Shown one piece after another: positions 22,561 to 33,150 of a stretch of 64,000 nt of DNA. This stretch comes from Molossus alvarezi (taxonomy: Eukaryota > Chordata > Mammalia > Chiroptera > Molossidae). Position 1 is the first letter of the stretch. Each line of letters opens with the position of its first letter. The notes under the pieces are model-generated. The model did not search any database and was not told the origin of the DNA. It saw only the letters and a program-made list of their open reading frames with translations. The DNA is taken from NCBI GenBank assembly GCA_037176705.1, contig CM073886.1, positions 18,895,501 through 18,959,500 on the forward strand. Direction: 5' to 3'. A program made the position numbers and the translations under genes.

Positions 22561-23035
22561 TAGTGTTGTGGGTTGCAGCGGAACAGTTCCCTGGTACCTT
22601 AAGTGTGGGTTTGATTCTCTCGAAGTGTGTTCAGCCCTGGAAAGGGTGCAGCAAATATCTCTGAAGCAGGGAGCTCACAGGCCAGATCAGAATGCTGGCT
22701 GGCACACAGCCGGAAGGCAAGGGGAGGCTGGAGAGGGGATGCCCTGCGGCTACTGGCCAGATGGATGGCTGTTCTGAGGGGGCCCTTTAAGGTGAATCAC
22801 TTGGCAATTCTGTGAGTTGGCAGACGGCACAGCCACCTGTGCTCAATGTGAAATGAGATACAGGCAACCTACTGGTCTGAAATATGCTGCTCCTCCTTTG
22901 AGAGAGAGCCCCGTGTTGCAAGGGGCGATTTGCCTAATAGTAGGGTGTAGGGGGAGGGAACCAGAGCAAAAGAACCACAGGATTTGAGTTGGATTGACTA
23001 GGGTTCAAATTCTCAACCCCCAAGTTTGTGTCTAT
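22561..23035. other. No gene or recognised repeat
   Basis: Two overlapping frames of about 65 codons share the same stretch (22568-22815) in different phases. Nothing recognisable. Confidence 0.5.
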
Positions 23036-23346
23036 ACCAGCACTGTCTACGAGAACATGAAACAGGCTGCAGGTCATTTTTGTTTTTCTAGTAGCCACAG
23101 TAAAAAGTAAACTGAAACAGGTGAAATTAGTTAAATAGTGTATTCTACTTAATTCTCTGTATCCAGAGTACTATCCCTTTGGGCTGCCATTGATGTGAAT
23201 GTTAGGAAGACATGCTGCATTCCTGTTCTCAGAGGGACCCTTGGCAGTCCGCCGAGTATTGGACAGTTCTCCACTGGGACCAGAGCATTCCAGGTGCTCA
23301 GCGGTCCCCTTGTGTGGCGATGGCTACCAGATTGGATAGCGTGAAT
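23036..23346. mobile_element. Old DNA transposon remnant (hAT-like)
   Basis: Outer ends are cagcactgtctacgagaac (left) and 'gtggcgatggctaccagattggatagcgtg' (right). They are an imperfect terminal inverted repeat of the 'cagtgctgtccaatagaa' type. Next to the left end is 'tttttctagtagccacagtaaaaagtaaac', a body phrase of the same repeat. The centre is largely replaced or decayed, and no target-site duplication is evident. Confidence 0.55.
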
Positions 23347-23827
23347 CTGGCTCACGCATCATCAGGATAGTCCCAGTTGCAAGAGAGGGAAAGTAGATTC
23401 AAGTTAACTTCTACAAGAAAAGACCCCAAACGACTGGGTCTAGGAAACCAAATGTTCCCTTCAGGCACATCTCCATGTGTAAACTCCGGTTGTTTGTATG
23501 TGACCCTTAGATAATAGGAAAATGTACTTGGAAATCCCACACCTATGTGGCTTTTAGGTGTGTGACTCTAATGAATGAGAGTTATCTTCCCCCATAGGTC
23601 TAACAAAAACAAGTTCAGTGAGAAAATGGATGGGCTCAGTTGGTCACGGGCCAGGGCGTGTTCTTTCCAGAAGAAAGGAGAGCAGGTGATGGCCAATGCC
23701 TCAAGACAACAGACAGCGGATACCCCTGAAAGGATGATTAATGGAAAAAAAACAGCACATGCCCACTGCAAATGAAATGACACCACCTACTATAAGGCAT
23801 CATAAAGTTGCTCAGACCAAACTTTTG
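23347..23827. other. No gene or recognised repeat
   Basis: Single-copy-looking. The 72- and 66-codon frames at 23568-23786 are antisense to each other and unrecognised. Confidence 0.5.
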
Positions 23828-23838
23828 AAATCATTCTT

Positions 23839-24339
23839 CTTTGGGCAGAATTTTATGGCTTCATTAACACAAATACAATGTGTACATGACCTGTATACTC
23901 ATTTTTCTTTGCGGCGCAGCTGGCATTGTGGTTGGTGGCTCTGATGGCAGCTGCTCTTTCCAGGCTGGCTTTGTGATTCTTCAAGGACACGCTGTGCACA
24001 GTCTCGGCACAGTGAAGTCGGGTGCACACCAGCAGCATTTCAAGCTCCTTAACATTGTGGATCAGGAACTTCTGAAAGCCACTGGGCAGCATGTGCTTTG
24101 TGTTCTTGTTGCTCCCGTAACCAGCGCTGGGCACCAAGATCTGGCCCTGGAATCTTCTGCACACTCTGTTGTCAGCGCCTCTGGGTTTCTGCCAGTTCCA
24201 CTTAATTTTGACACATTGGTCTGACTGGTGCTGGATGAACTTCTTGGTCCTCTTTTTGACAAGATCTTGGGTTTCACAAGGGTCTGAGGGCAGCCATGAT
24301 GTGGAGTAGGAGATGGCTGCCCCTCCATAGGAAGAGCTG
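23839..24339 (-). pseudogene. RPL32P: Processed pseudogene of ribosomal protein L32
   Basis: Intronless minus-strand retrocopy of RPL32, a component of the large cytosolic ribosomal subunit. The original start codon is at 24297-24295, preceded by recognisable 5' leader (ggcagccatctcc). Translation shows L32 landmarks in order: VKPKI, then in another frame [35 protein letters not shown], and HNVKELE. Breaks: a one-base loss in the early 'acccttgtg' and a two-base gain after 'aagatc' put the first dozen codons out of frame with the rest. Six bases are lost near 'ERAA'. The stop TAG has become TAT at 23897-23895, so the frame runs on into 3' sequence. Several arginines have become Q, C or W, typical of CpG decay. 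The insertion is flanked by near-identical 11-mers (aaatcattctt at 23828-23838, aagtcattctt at 24340-24350), as made by L1 machinery. No functional product is expected. Confidence 0.93.
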
Positions 24340-24474
24340 AAGTCATTCTTGATGCCTTTATGCATCCAAGTCTTCTCCCAGGAAATCCAGTGGATTTCAA
24401 AACATATCAGGAAATGTGCTCCTCCCCACCACTGCAGCTGCCACTCTGGTTCAGGTTCCATCACCTCTTACCTG
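24340..24474. other. Flank of the L32 retrocopy
   Basis: Includes the target-site copy at 24340-24350. The minus-strand open frame that continues through the L32 copy begins here (24464), giving a chance 203-codon chimera with no independent support. Confidence 0.6.
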
Positions 24475-25065
24475 GGTTTACTGATGCAGCCTCCTAACTC
24501 CACATTCACTGTCGGAAACCTCCCCTCCTCCCATGGCTTCCATCTCACAGAGAATAAAATCCAGCATCCTTACCAGTTCCTAACATACCCCCAAGTTATG
24601 GTCTCTACCAACTTATTCACCTTGTCTGTTGTTGCTCTTCCCTTCACTGACCCCATCCCTGCCACAATGCCCTACTTGCTCCAGACATGGTCTTCCTTCA
24701 AGATCTTCACCTTTTCTATTTCCACTGCTGGAGCATCCTGTTCCAGCTATTTGTAGGTCTTACACCCTCCTAGTGTTAGGTCTTGACCCAAATAGCACAT
24801 TTTCTGTGAGCCTTGGCCTGTGGAAAATTATATTCCCTTATATTTCCCATCCCCACCATTGCTTTTTAGCTGTAGGATTCAACATTACATAAAATAACTT
24901 ATTGTAGTGATTTTGCACTCCCCTTCCACCCCCACACACAGTTGTAAGCTCCATGAGAGTAGACATTTTCTTCTGTTGTAAGCTCCATGAGAGTAGCAAT
25001 GTTCTTGTGCCTAGAACAGGTTAATTAAAATGGCTCAGCAAATTTTTATTGATGAATTCACGATG
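24475..25065 (+). mobile_element. L2 LINE 3' region
   Basis: Sense L2 landmarks in order: 'ccatctcacagagaataaaatccag', 'cttcactgaccccatcc', 'gtaagctccatgagagtag', 'cttgtgcctagaacagg', then 'ggctcagcaaatttttattgatgaattc' at the end. The 'gttgtaagctccatgagagtag' segment is present twice, at 24941 and 24975, a 34-bp tandem duplication inside the element. Confidence 0.8.
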
Positions 25066-25422
25066 AACCTGGAATATGAAAGTAGCCTTGCAGAGGTTGA
25101 AGGATGGCTTCACCATTATTTGCCACTGGAGGCTGTTTCCACATATAGTAAGGATGAAAAACCAAAATGGAATGTTGCTGGGGACAACTAAGTGCCAGTG
25201 CCACCAGTCTACAGGGCATTGGAACCTTCTGTGACTGCAACATATTCATTTTCCCATGTACAACTGATGGTCCATCTGTCCTGGGCCCATTCTAACTAAC
25301 CTGCCTCATGACTGGACCACAGTGATAGCATTTGAAAAGTTTTACTGTGTACCTTCCTGGCCATTCTTCTCATCTCTCTAGAATTGTTTTCCCCCAAGTC
25401 TTCTCTATCTCAAAGAATGGTA
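25066..25422. other. No gene or recognised repeat
   Basis: Single-copy-looking sequence between the L2 and the solo LTR. Confidence 0.5.
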
Positions 25423-25426
25423 TTAT

Positions 25427-25941
25427 TGTAACTGCAACCCAAGTTCAGCTGCATGCTGACACAAAAACCAGACTCATGAAAGAGCTGCGAATGAAAAAAG
25501 AAAAGTGGTTTATTCAAATGACAGTCACCTGAGGAGATGGGGGACTCTTGTCACAAAGCCCATCTCCACATTTCAGTGCAGGCAGAGATTTTATAAGGAG
25601 GGAGAGGGAAATCAGAACAAAAAATATCAAGGGGAGGGGTTTGTAAAGTTCTCTATGTGCAGTCCAGCATAGTCCATTTCGATAAGGATCTTGGAATTGG
25701 TCAAGTGATAGTCTAGTGTGTGTTACCCTGGTCTTCACCATCCTGGTTCAGTGGTTGAAGGTTAGGAAATCTCTAGGAACTGAGATGACTAAAGGTCAGA
25801 GTCTGCATCTTCTGAAGTTAGTTCCTAAGATTCTTATATAAACATGCTCTTTATCTACAAGCTACATATTAGTCAAAGTCAGCACTTACAGAAATAATAT
25901 CAAAAAAATGGTGAGGTGGGTTACAATTTCTCATTGTTACA
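25427..25941 (-). mobile_element. Solo LTR of an ERV1-like endogenous retrovirus
   Basis: A 515-bp unit with exact 6-bp inverted termini TGTAAC...GTTACA, flanked by a 4-bp direct repeat TTAT (25423-25426 and 25942-25945). Terminal TG...CA and a 4-bp target duplication are typical of gammaretrovirus-like (ERV1) integration. On the minus strand there is a TATA-like tataaaa near 25593 and an aataaa signal near 25514, in the promoter-then-polyA order and spacing of an LTR. No gag, pol or env sequence adjoins it, so it is a solo LTR left by LTR-LTR recombination. I do not recognise the family. Presence of intact termini suggests moderate age. Confidence 0.8.
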
Positions 25942-25945
25942 TTAT

Positions 25946-27628
25946 TGCCTACCCGGTTACCCAGGGCATTATCATAAAAACTCAGCTTAATGCCCAAGCC
26001 TTCCATGGCAGGATGATATAATTTAATCATCCATCCTTATGCTTACTTATTACAAAAAGTTCTGGTTAAGTCCTATCATGAGGTAGGCACTCTGATCAGC
26101 GTTGCAGTCAAAATATTTCCTAAGTATCTCTGAAAATGTGTTCACTTCTCTCCACCTCCTTTTTCTGCAACCTTAGTCCACGGCACAATCTTGCAGCTGA
26201 ACTGTACAAAATCCTACTCACCAGTCTCTTCTTCTCTCCCAGTCCTGCCTTTCTTCAACTCATTTCAAAACTGTGAAACTCATCCAGAGAAGCTGGTTTG
26301 TTTCACAGAATAACTAGTGCTACATCCCTGAGGGTTGCCTTTGAGATTCTGGTGGCAGTCAGATGAAGGTGTCTGGAAGGCAACTGAAAATGGGGAAGCC
26401 AGGAGTTGAGACAGGTTGGAGCCCAAGAATCTAGACGTGGAGACATCTCTCCGGAGATGGTAGTTAAGCTTTGAAGATGGGTGAGGTGGTCAGAAAGGTC
26501 AGAAGTATAGTGGGCAGGGATAACTGGAGAAGAATCTGTATTCAAGATTAGCTTCACTGCTTCTGCTCAAGTCTGTGTACAGCAGCAGGGAGTGGGGAAT
26601 GCAGTGAGGATGGCCACTGAGGACTAAGCCACAGCATTTCCAAATAAAAATTTTAACAGACTTTCCTCAGAATGAATTTAAGGGGCTAACCCTTATCACT
26701 CACACACACACCCACATGTAACAGGGAAGCTTTCCCTCAGGCAATGCAGGAGAAAGTTTTAAACTTTTTTGTAAAAAACTCTGTTCTATTGAGTTATCTT
26801 CAAATGTGCTTTGGAGTATGGGTCCAGGGCGAGGAAGGACAGATGGGGTTAGTGATTTTGAGCACTACAACTTTATCTCAGTGCATTATAAATATGTGAT
26901 GCTATTTAATGCAGCAAGCCATCAGGTTAATAAACAAGTGATGGGCAAGTTTGTAATTGGCAAGGAAAGAGGTTATAATCTATAAGGAGCTTCGTGTCCC
27001 AACCAATTTATTCTCTAACAGAACTTCATTGCCTCTGTCTCAAAAACTCCCAAGGAGTTTTAAGAGCTAAAAACCCAGATTGACCGAGCTTGGTTTTTCG
27101 AGCGACTTTTCCTTTTTGGCTTCATGTGTCACCTAGATAAGACACTTGGAAAACCCATTTCATGAAAATGTAGCTGCTCACCTGGCCCAATAATGCCTGG
27201 TTTGTTGTTTGTGGGTGGCTTTTACCCTGAAGGGTGGAAAGAAGTGAATTGTATGGAAGAATCCATTTAAAATCTTCATGGGCTACAAAAAATCAGAAGA
27301 TAAAATGGATAAAATGATGTTTCATGGGAACATTAGTTAGTCCAGTCTGGATTTTTTAGCAGAATATGAAGGAATCTAGTTTCTCCCTGCTACAGAAGTA
27401 TGCTGCACCTCTTTCCTGGGTTCAAGAATCAATGAACCAGCATGCACAGTTGGCCACATTAGCAGTACCCAGCTCTAGGGAGCACCATTAACTTTACAAT
27501 CTGGGTGAATGGAGCCACTACCAAAGTGAGTTCACCCTGCTCAATTGTGTATGAGGCAGTCCTGGGGAAAGGATGAGTTTTTGGAGTTATGCTGGTTTGA
27601 GACAAATCACACACAAAAAGAGTGATCT
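25946..27628. other. No gene or recognised repeat, about 1.7 kb
   Basis: A short CA-rich run at about 26700 and otherwise single-copy-looking sequence. No open frame longer than 84 codons and none recognised. Confidence 0.5.
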
Positions 27629-27848
27629 TGGGCAGATGATGCTCAGTGGATTGAGCATCACCCCATGGACTGAGAGGTCCTGGTTCGATTCCTGGTCAGG
27701 GCACATGCCCGGGTTGCAGGCTCAGTTCCCAATAGGGGGCGTGCAGGAGGCAGCCAGTTGATGTTTCTCTCTCACATCAATGTTTTTATTTCTCTCTCCC
27801 TTTCTCTCTTTCAAAAAGGAAAAAAAAAAACAAATTTTAAAAAATAAT
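27629..27848 (+). mobile_element. VES SINE
   Basis: Sense VES with a variant head ('gatgctcagtggattgagcatcaccccatggac'), B box ggttcgattcc, 'cccaatagggggcgtgcagg', 'ctctcacatcaatg', and a long A-rich tail. The 'ccatggactgagaggtcctggttcg' version marks a different VES subfamily from the 'gcaccaagaggtc' copies. Confidence 0.9.
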
Positions 27849-28451
27849 AAAATGGAGATTATAATAATACTTTCTTTATAGCATTGCTGATAGAAATGAT
27901 ACAAAAAATTTCCTTTGCACATGCTTTTCCTGTACCTAGACTGCTCACCTGGGCAAATCCCTCTTCATGTTTCATAACCCACCGTGGTTGCAATCTTCTT
28001 GGTATTTCCATAACTAATCTCCCTTCCTCGCTCTTCTTCACTCCCTCTGAATATACATATGCAACTGGAAGATTGGAAATGCCATAAAAAAGATTTTTTT
28101 AATTTTGTTTGCTACATTTCTCATATTTTGTCACCAATTATATTTTCACATTCCCATTTCTGGTAATGGGACCCATCTCAGAATGATCATGTCCACCTTC
28201 CCTGCTGTGACAGTCCCTGCCATTCTGACGGGACTGAGGACTCCCTCTAACTCCAGGTATTTGCCCAGGACCTAGGCTTGTCCACTCAGCTTCTTTTATT
28301 CCTCTGGACCTGGTGATTGGTTCACCAATGGGCATGTGACTGGCTTCAGCCAATGAGATTTGTTTCTGGAAAGAGACATCTTTTCCCTCAAGTTACAGAG
28401 CTAATAGGATGTAGGCTTGGGTGATCTGATGGCCATGTTGCAGAACATGGA
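27849..28451. other. No gene; possible old repeat at about 28140-28440
   Basis: 'ggtgattggttcaccaatgggcatgtgactggcttcagccaatgagat' is reminiscent of an old interspersed repeat, but I cannot assign a family. Confidence 0.4.
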
Positions 28452-28862
28452 TGTCATAGACTGAATGTGTGTCCCTACCCCTCAATGAAATAGTATTAGA
28501 AGGTGGGGCTTTGGGAGGTGGTTAGATGATGAGGATGGAGCCCTCATGAGTGGGATTTGTGCCCTTATAGGAAGAGACAGAAGATGTTTTTATCTCCTTT
28601 CCTCTCTTCTCCTCTCCTCTCTTCTTACTGTCTCTTCTCTCTCTATTTCCTCTCCCTCCCTCCATCCCACCTCTCTACCATGGGAGGATACAGCAATAAG
28701 ATGGCCATACTCAAACCAAGAGGTGAACTCTCACCTGATATCAGTTCTGCTGGTGCTTTGATCTTGTACTTCCAGCCTTCAAAACTGTGAAAAATAAATC
28801 TTAGTTCTATAAACCACCCTGTCCAGGGTAATTAATTACAGCAGCTTGAATGGACTAAGACA
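28452..28862 (+). mobile_element. MLT1-type MaLR solo LTR
   Basis: Begins tgtcatagactgaatgtgtgtcc, has 'gaaggtggggctttgggaggtg' and 'ggagccctcatgagtgggattt', and ends 'cagcttgaatggactaagaca'. These are the landmarks of ERVL-MaLR (MLT1) LTRs. Flanks atgga and atggg are near-identical 5-mers, consistent with the 5-bp target duplication of ERVL. A pyrimidine-rich expansion (about 28596-28675) lies within. Confidence 0.78.
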
Positions 28863-29689
28863 ATGGGGAGGCCAATCTGCATCCAAAGCAAACTGTTAAA
28901 AAGGCATTCATTTCTGAAATCATTTGTGTATCAGCACCTGCATCTAACTGAGCCTGAAGCCTTAAACTTTTCACTTTTGTAAGAAATCATATCTACCCTC
29001 CCCAGGTTTTGTGTATACAGTAGTTCAGATGAAGTTCTGACCATGGACCCTCCAGCAGAGTCTGCTCTGCTAGAGCATGGTGTATTTTAGGGCAGGAGGG
29101 TGGGTGTGGATGGCATGCTTTGACACTCAATATGTCAAATTAAAAAATGCCAAACTCAGAAGTTCAGAGGCAGGGATTTAACAAACGGAAATTGTGCATA
29201 GTAACCAGATGAATTAAGATAGCCTGTGAACCTGAGACACGTAGTCATTTTTTACCCAAAAATATAGTGATTTTTATGTCACATCTTGATCGACTCTGTC
29301 AGCTCAGCGAGTGTCTTCAGAGCTGACAAGTGACAAGCCAGTTGCTTGGTTATGGATGGTGCTGCTGGACCAGGGATGTGTCTTTACTGTGTGCTTTGGG
29401 GGTTCTGAGTCTGTACATGGACCCAAAGAAAAAACTGGGTTTTGCAGACATTCCCTTGATTCACCCAGAGGGAGAATGGCTTCTGCCCAGCGGGGCCCTG
29501 GAGTTGAAGGCATGAGGATTTATGTCCTTGTCTTTTTTTCCGAGCGAGTGACTAGTTCTCACTCAGCTGGTGGTATTTTCTGCAGAAAAACGACCACTGA
29601 GTGTCTTGCCAAGACTTCTCTATCCTTCACTTTTGTTGGCTTATCAGTACCAAGTCACCATATAAAATCATAACAGCAGCTACTATTTG
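28863..29689. other. No gene or recognised repeat
   Basis: A 120-codon plus-strand frame (29311-29673) overlaps a 69-codon minus-strand one. Neither shows a recognisable domain, signal peptide or splice context, so no gene is called. Confidence 0.5.
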
Positions 29690-30235
29690 TTTATCAGTCC
29701 TTTCCATTGGCAGGTGTGCCGGCACTGTTCCAAGTGCTGGGAATTGAGCTGAGCAGTGCTGACCTGTCCCTTAGAAAGGGTACATTTATTCGCAGTGATG
29801 GATGACAAAGAAGTAAGTTGATAGGCGAATGAGATAACTCCAGGTTTGGATAAGTGAGAGGAAGGAACCCCGAGGGTGAGATGCTACGAGTGATTGATGT
29901 TGGTGATGGGAGAGGCCCATCTTTAGAACATTAGTTTCAAAGCGAAGCCATCCCTGAGAAGGGAATATTGGAATGGAGACCCACAGGTAGAGGAAGACCT
30001 ACAGGTAGAAGGACCAAGGATGGTTCAAGAAAGGGTGTTCCAGGCAGGAAGAAGAGCAAAGGCCAAGTCCCTGAGGCAGGAAAGAGCTCAGTGTGGAGAA
30101 GAAACAGAAGCGAGGTCACGGCTTCAGTAATCTAGCAAGTGAGGAGGGCTGTGGGGACGTGAGTTAGAGAAATAGGTGGAGGTCGGCCATGATGGGACCC
30201 ATACAAATAGTAGGAAACTCGGGCTTCCTTCGTGA
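29690..30235 (-). mobile_element. L2 LINE fragment
   Basis: Antisense L2: 'ggtgtgccggcactgttccaagtgctggg', 'aagggtgttccaggcaggaagaagagcaaaggccaagtccctgaggcaggaaagagc', and 'gtaatctagcaagtgaggagggctgtgg' are ordered L2 3'-region phrases on the reverse strand. Confidence 0.75.
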
Positions 30236-30239
30236 GTGT

Positions 30240-30350
30240 GTTACTTTATTTGCTCTTCATATGGTTGATGATGTAGGTATTCCTGAAGAATTTTGCTGAA
30301 GGTCACCCCACTCGTGGGCAGCAAAACCACGATTCACCACATAGTCCTCT
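30240..30350 (-). mobile_element. MIR SINE fragment
   Basis: 'ttactttatttgctcttcatatggttgatgatgtaggtattcctgaag...gctgaaggtcacccca' follows the antisense MIR arm, including the gaggtaggta and aaggtcac landmarks. Confidence 0.5.
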
Positions 30351-30763
30351 TTGTAGGATCTGTCTCCTTCCCTCTGAAAGATGCCACCGTACAGTTTCTA
30401 AGCCACCGACGGATCCAGTGGAATGTGGGGCAAAGCCTATCAATGACTATTTATCATCATCATCTTGAGTGTTCAAATGAGGTCACGGATGTACCTCTCT
30501 GATCTGAGTGTCAGGCAAAGTCAGTGCCTGAGAAAAAATGTGATGTTTTCCCCATAGGCTGCCCAGTCTCCACTTGATATAATCACTTTTTTCCCCAAAA
30601 TTTTTAATTCTGGGAAAATACACATAACGTAAAATGTATCATCCTAACCATTTAAAAGTGTACAGCTCAGTCCTGTTATGCATATTTACATTGTTATATA
30701 TCCGATCTCCAGAACTTTCTCATTTTGTAAAACTGAAAATATATGCTCATTAAAAACAACTCC

Positions 30764-30979
30764 TTGCCCAGCTGGGCTCAGTGGTTGACTGTCGACCCAT
30801 GCACCAAGAGGTTGCCTGTTCAATTCCCGGTCAGGGCACATGCCCACGTTGTGGGCCCAATCCCCAGTGAGGGACATGCAGGAGGCGGCCAATCCATGTT
30901 CTCTCTCATCAGTGTTTCTCTCTCTCCCTCTCCCTTCCTCTTTCTAAAAATCAATAAAGAAAAAATATTAAAAAAACAA
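30764..30979 (+). mobile_element. VES SINE nested in L1M
   Basis: Full VES with aatcaataaaga end and A-rich tail. The duplicated target acaactcc is at 30756-30763 and 30980-30987. Its position shows that VES amplification postdates this L1M. Confidence 0.93.
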
Positions 30980-31090
30980 CAACTCCCCATTTCTTCTCCC
31001 CCAGCCCCTGGTAACCACCACTCGACTTTCTGTGTCCATGAGTCTGATGACTCTAGGTACCTCATGCAGTACTTTTCTTTTTGTGACTGA

Positions 31091-31110
31091 CTTTTTTTTT
31101 TTTTTTTTTT
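31091..31110 (+). repeat. Poly-T run
   Basis: About 20 T within the L1M body, probably expanded slippage rather than a retroposon tail. Confidence 0.9.
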
Positions 31111-31545
31111 ACTTAAAACAATACCCTCAGTAGTCATTCATGTTGTAACATGTGTCAGAACTTTCTTCCTCTTTCAGGTTGAAAGATATTCGATTGTATG
31201 TATCCACTGCAATTTGCATACTCAGTCACCTGTGGATGGACACGTAGGTTGCTTCCACATTTTGTCTATTGTGAGTAACGAGGCTATGAGCATGGGTGTG
31301 CAAATACCTTTTCTAGATCTTGCTCTGAATTTCTGTGGGTATACACACGAGAGTGGAATGGCTGGATCATATGCTAACCCTAGTCTCTGAAGAACTTCCA
31401 TGTCTCTTCCCACAGTGGCTGCACCATTCCACGTTCCCAGAGGTTCTAATTTCTCCCACCTTCACCAACACTTGTTATCTTTCTTTTCCTTTTTGGTTTT
31501 TAAATAATAGCTATGCTGATGGGCATGAGGTGTTTGCTTAATGTC

Positions 31546-32325
31546 ATCTCAGCTGTCTCCTTACAAAGTCTGTCATTTGTAGAGGAGCTGGTGACATTTC
31601 ATTCCCATCCATCCTCACGTCCCTGATGAAGTTGGCATACACCACTGATGAAATGCTTACCATCTGGGTCAAAACATGGCATTGTGCCTGTAAAAATAGC
31701 CCTGTGTGTTCAGTACTGTGTTAGTGAATCCACAGATTTCTCGAGAATAATTGAGGGGGCTTTGAGTTTCTGCCCTGTGCGCTTGAAAGAATCCAAACTA
31801 CATCCACTTAAACGTGGCTACAGGGATGTTTCTCTCTCGGCATTGCACAGCCCATAATGAAATGATTTGTAGGAGCGGTCTGAATGGAGGGCCCCGTTCA
31901 TCAATACTGCATGAATTATGTAGGCTTGTCTTCATTTTTACATTATTTATCTCAGTGGCCAGATGGGCACATTGGCTGTGATCTTCATCAGTAAGAAATC
32001 CAAGCGCAGCTTTGGCACACTGACATCTGTGCCGGGTCTGACCGCTGGGGGCTGGCGTGCGTATTGGTAGTTGGGGAAAAGGGGCTCTCTCCTTCTGGGC
32101 GAGAGAGGAGTGCTGCAAGTCCTGGCGTCTGACACTTGATTAGTCACCCCTAAGTAGCTCCCACCACAACGGAGTGGAGAGGATCTGAGAGATGCCGAGG
32201 CTTTGGGGAAGGATACACAGTCTTCTGAGTGGTGATACAACTCATTCTTCTTGTTTTTAATGCTAATATAAAAGTGATAATAACGGCAAGAACTAATATT
32301 GAGGAAGGCAGTATAATACAGGGGG
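31546..32325. other. No gene or recognised repeat
   Basis: Single-copy-looking. 31850-32230 keeps several CpGs and has no repeat signature. Minus-strand frames of 106 and 97 codons overlap one another in different phases and are unrecognised. Confidence 0.5.
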
Positions 32326-32668
32326 TGCTATGATACAAATGTGGGTGTTCCCCCCGGATTCATATATAGAAACTTAATCCCCAATGTAATAAGGAGCTGA
32401 GGCCCTGAGGGGTGATTAGTTCATGAGGATGGAGGCCTCATGAATGGGATTAGTGCCCTTATTAAAAGACCCTGAAGAGCTCCCTAACCTCTGCCGTCAG
32501 GTGTAAGGAGAAGATGGCAGTCTGCAAACCCTACCCCACACAGGATCTGCTGGCTCCTTCATCTTGGACTTTCCAGCCTCCAGAACTCTGATACATAAAT
32601 GATTGCTGTTTGTAAGCCACTCAACCGATGGCGTTTTTTTGTTATTGCAGCCTGAATAGACTAAGATG
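32326..32668 (+). mobile_element. MLT1-type MaLR solo LTR
   Basis: Starts tgctatgatacaaatgtggg, has cttaatccccaatgtaataag, 'ggaggcctcatgaatgggattagtgcccttatt', 'ccttcatcttggactttccagcctccagaactctgatacataaat', and ends 'tattgcagcctgaatagactaagatg'. Landmarks and order match MLT1 LTRs more closely than the copy at 28452. No clear target duplication. Confidence 0.85.
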
Positions 32669-32679
32669 GTGGATAAAGT

Positions 32680-32850
32680 GAGGGCATAGAGTCATAATTC
32701 CTGGCTCCCTTTACTAAGTACTATGTGACTTTGGCCACGTCCTCATGTTCCTTCTCTGGTCAATGATGTTATATAGGTACCCGCTGTACAAAGTGGTTAT
32801 GAAGATTGATCGAGAATCTGTGGGTCCTAAATCGGAGTGTTATGCACCGT
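32680..32850 (+). mobile_element. MIR SINE fragment
   Basis: 'aattcctggctccctttactaagtactatgtgactttggccacg', 'tccttctctggtcaatgatgttatataggtacc', 'aagtggttatgaagatt' follow the sense MIR order from head to centre. Confidence 0.65.
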
Positions 32851-32869
32851 GGATGAAAGAGATGAAGAC

Positions 32870-33150
32870 TTAGAGGTATTGCTGTGCAGAGATTTCAAAG
32901 ATATATTAGTGAAGAAAATATGAAGGGCAAAATGTTACATGGCAGGTTCCTATTGGAGTAGAATAAATTAATGTCAGTATAGATTGCATTTATTTGCATA
33001 GACATAGCATTTCTGGAAAGTTCTACATACAAACATGACTTGTTTCCTCTGGGGAAGTGAATGGCAGTGGGCAGGGGTGTCTTGATTACTGTTTTATACT
33101 GTGGCCATTATTTTTATCTTATCGTGTACTGTTATAAATATTTCTAAGGA
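32870..33150 (+). mobile_element. L1M 3' end fragment
   Basis: 'ttcctctggggaagtgaatggcagtgggcaggggtg', 'tttatcttatcgtgtactgttataaatatttc' are typical of old L1 3' untranslated ends. Decayed, with approximate limits. Confidence 0.55.

Larger units (their letters stand above)
30570..31545 (+). mobile_element. L1M fragment split by a VES
   Basis: Same L1M segment as 15790-16300 but longer: 'aaatacacataacgtaaaatgtatcatcctaacc', then 'cccctggtaaccaccactcgactttctgtgtcc', gtaacatgtgtcagaac, gtggatggacacgtagg, 'gagtggaatggctggatcatatg', 'cacagtggctgcaccattccacgttccc'. The two halves join precisely once the VES and its target duplication are removed. Confidence 0.85.

Noticed and set aside
29311..29673. 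120-codon plus-strand open frame as a gene
   Set aside because: No motif or homologue recognised, and three overlapping frames are open in the same stretch, pointing to composition.
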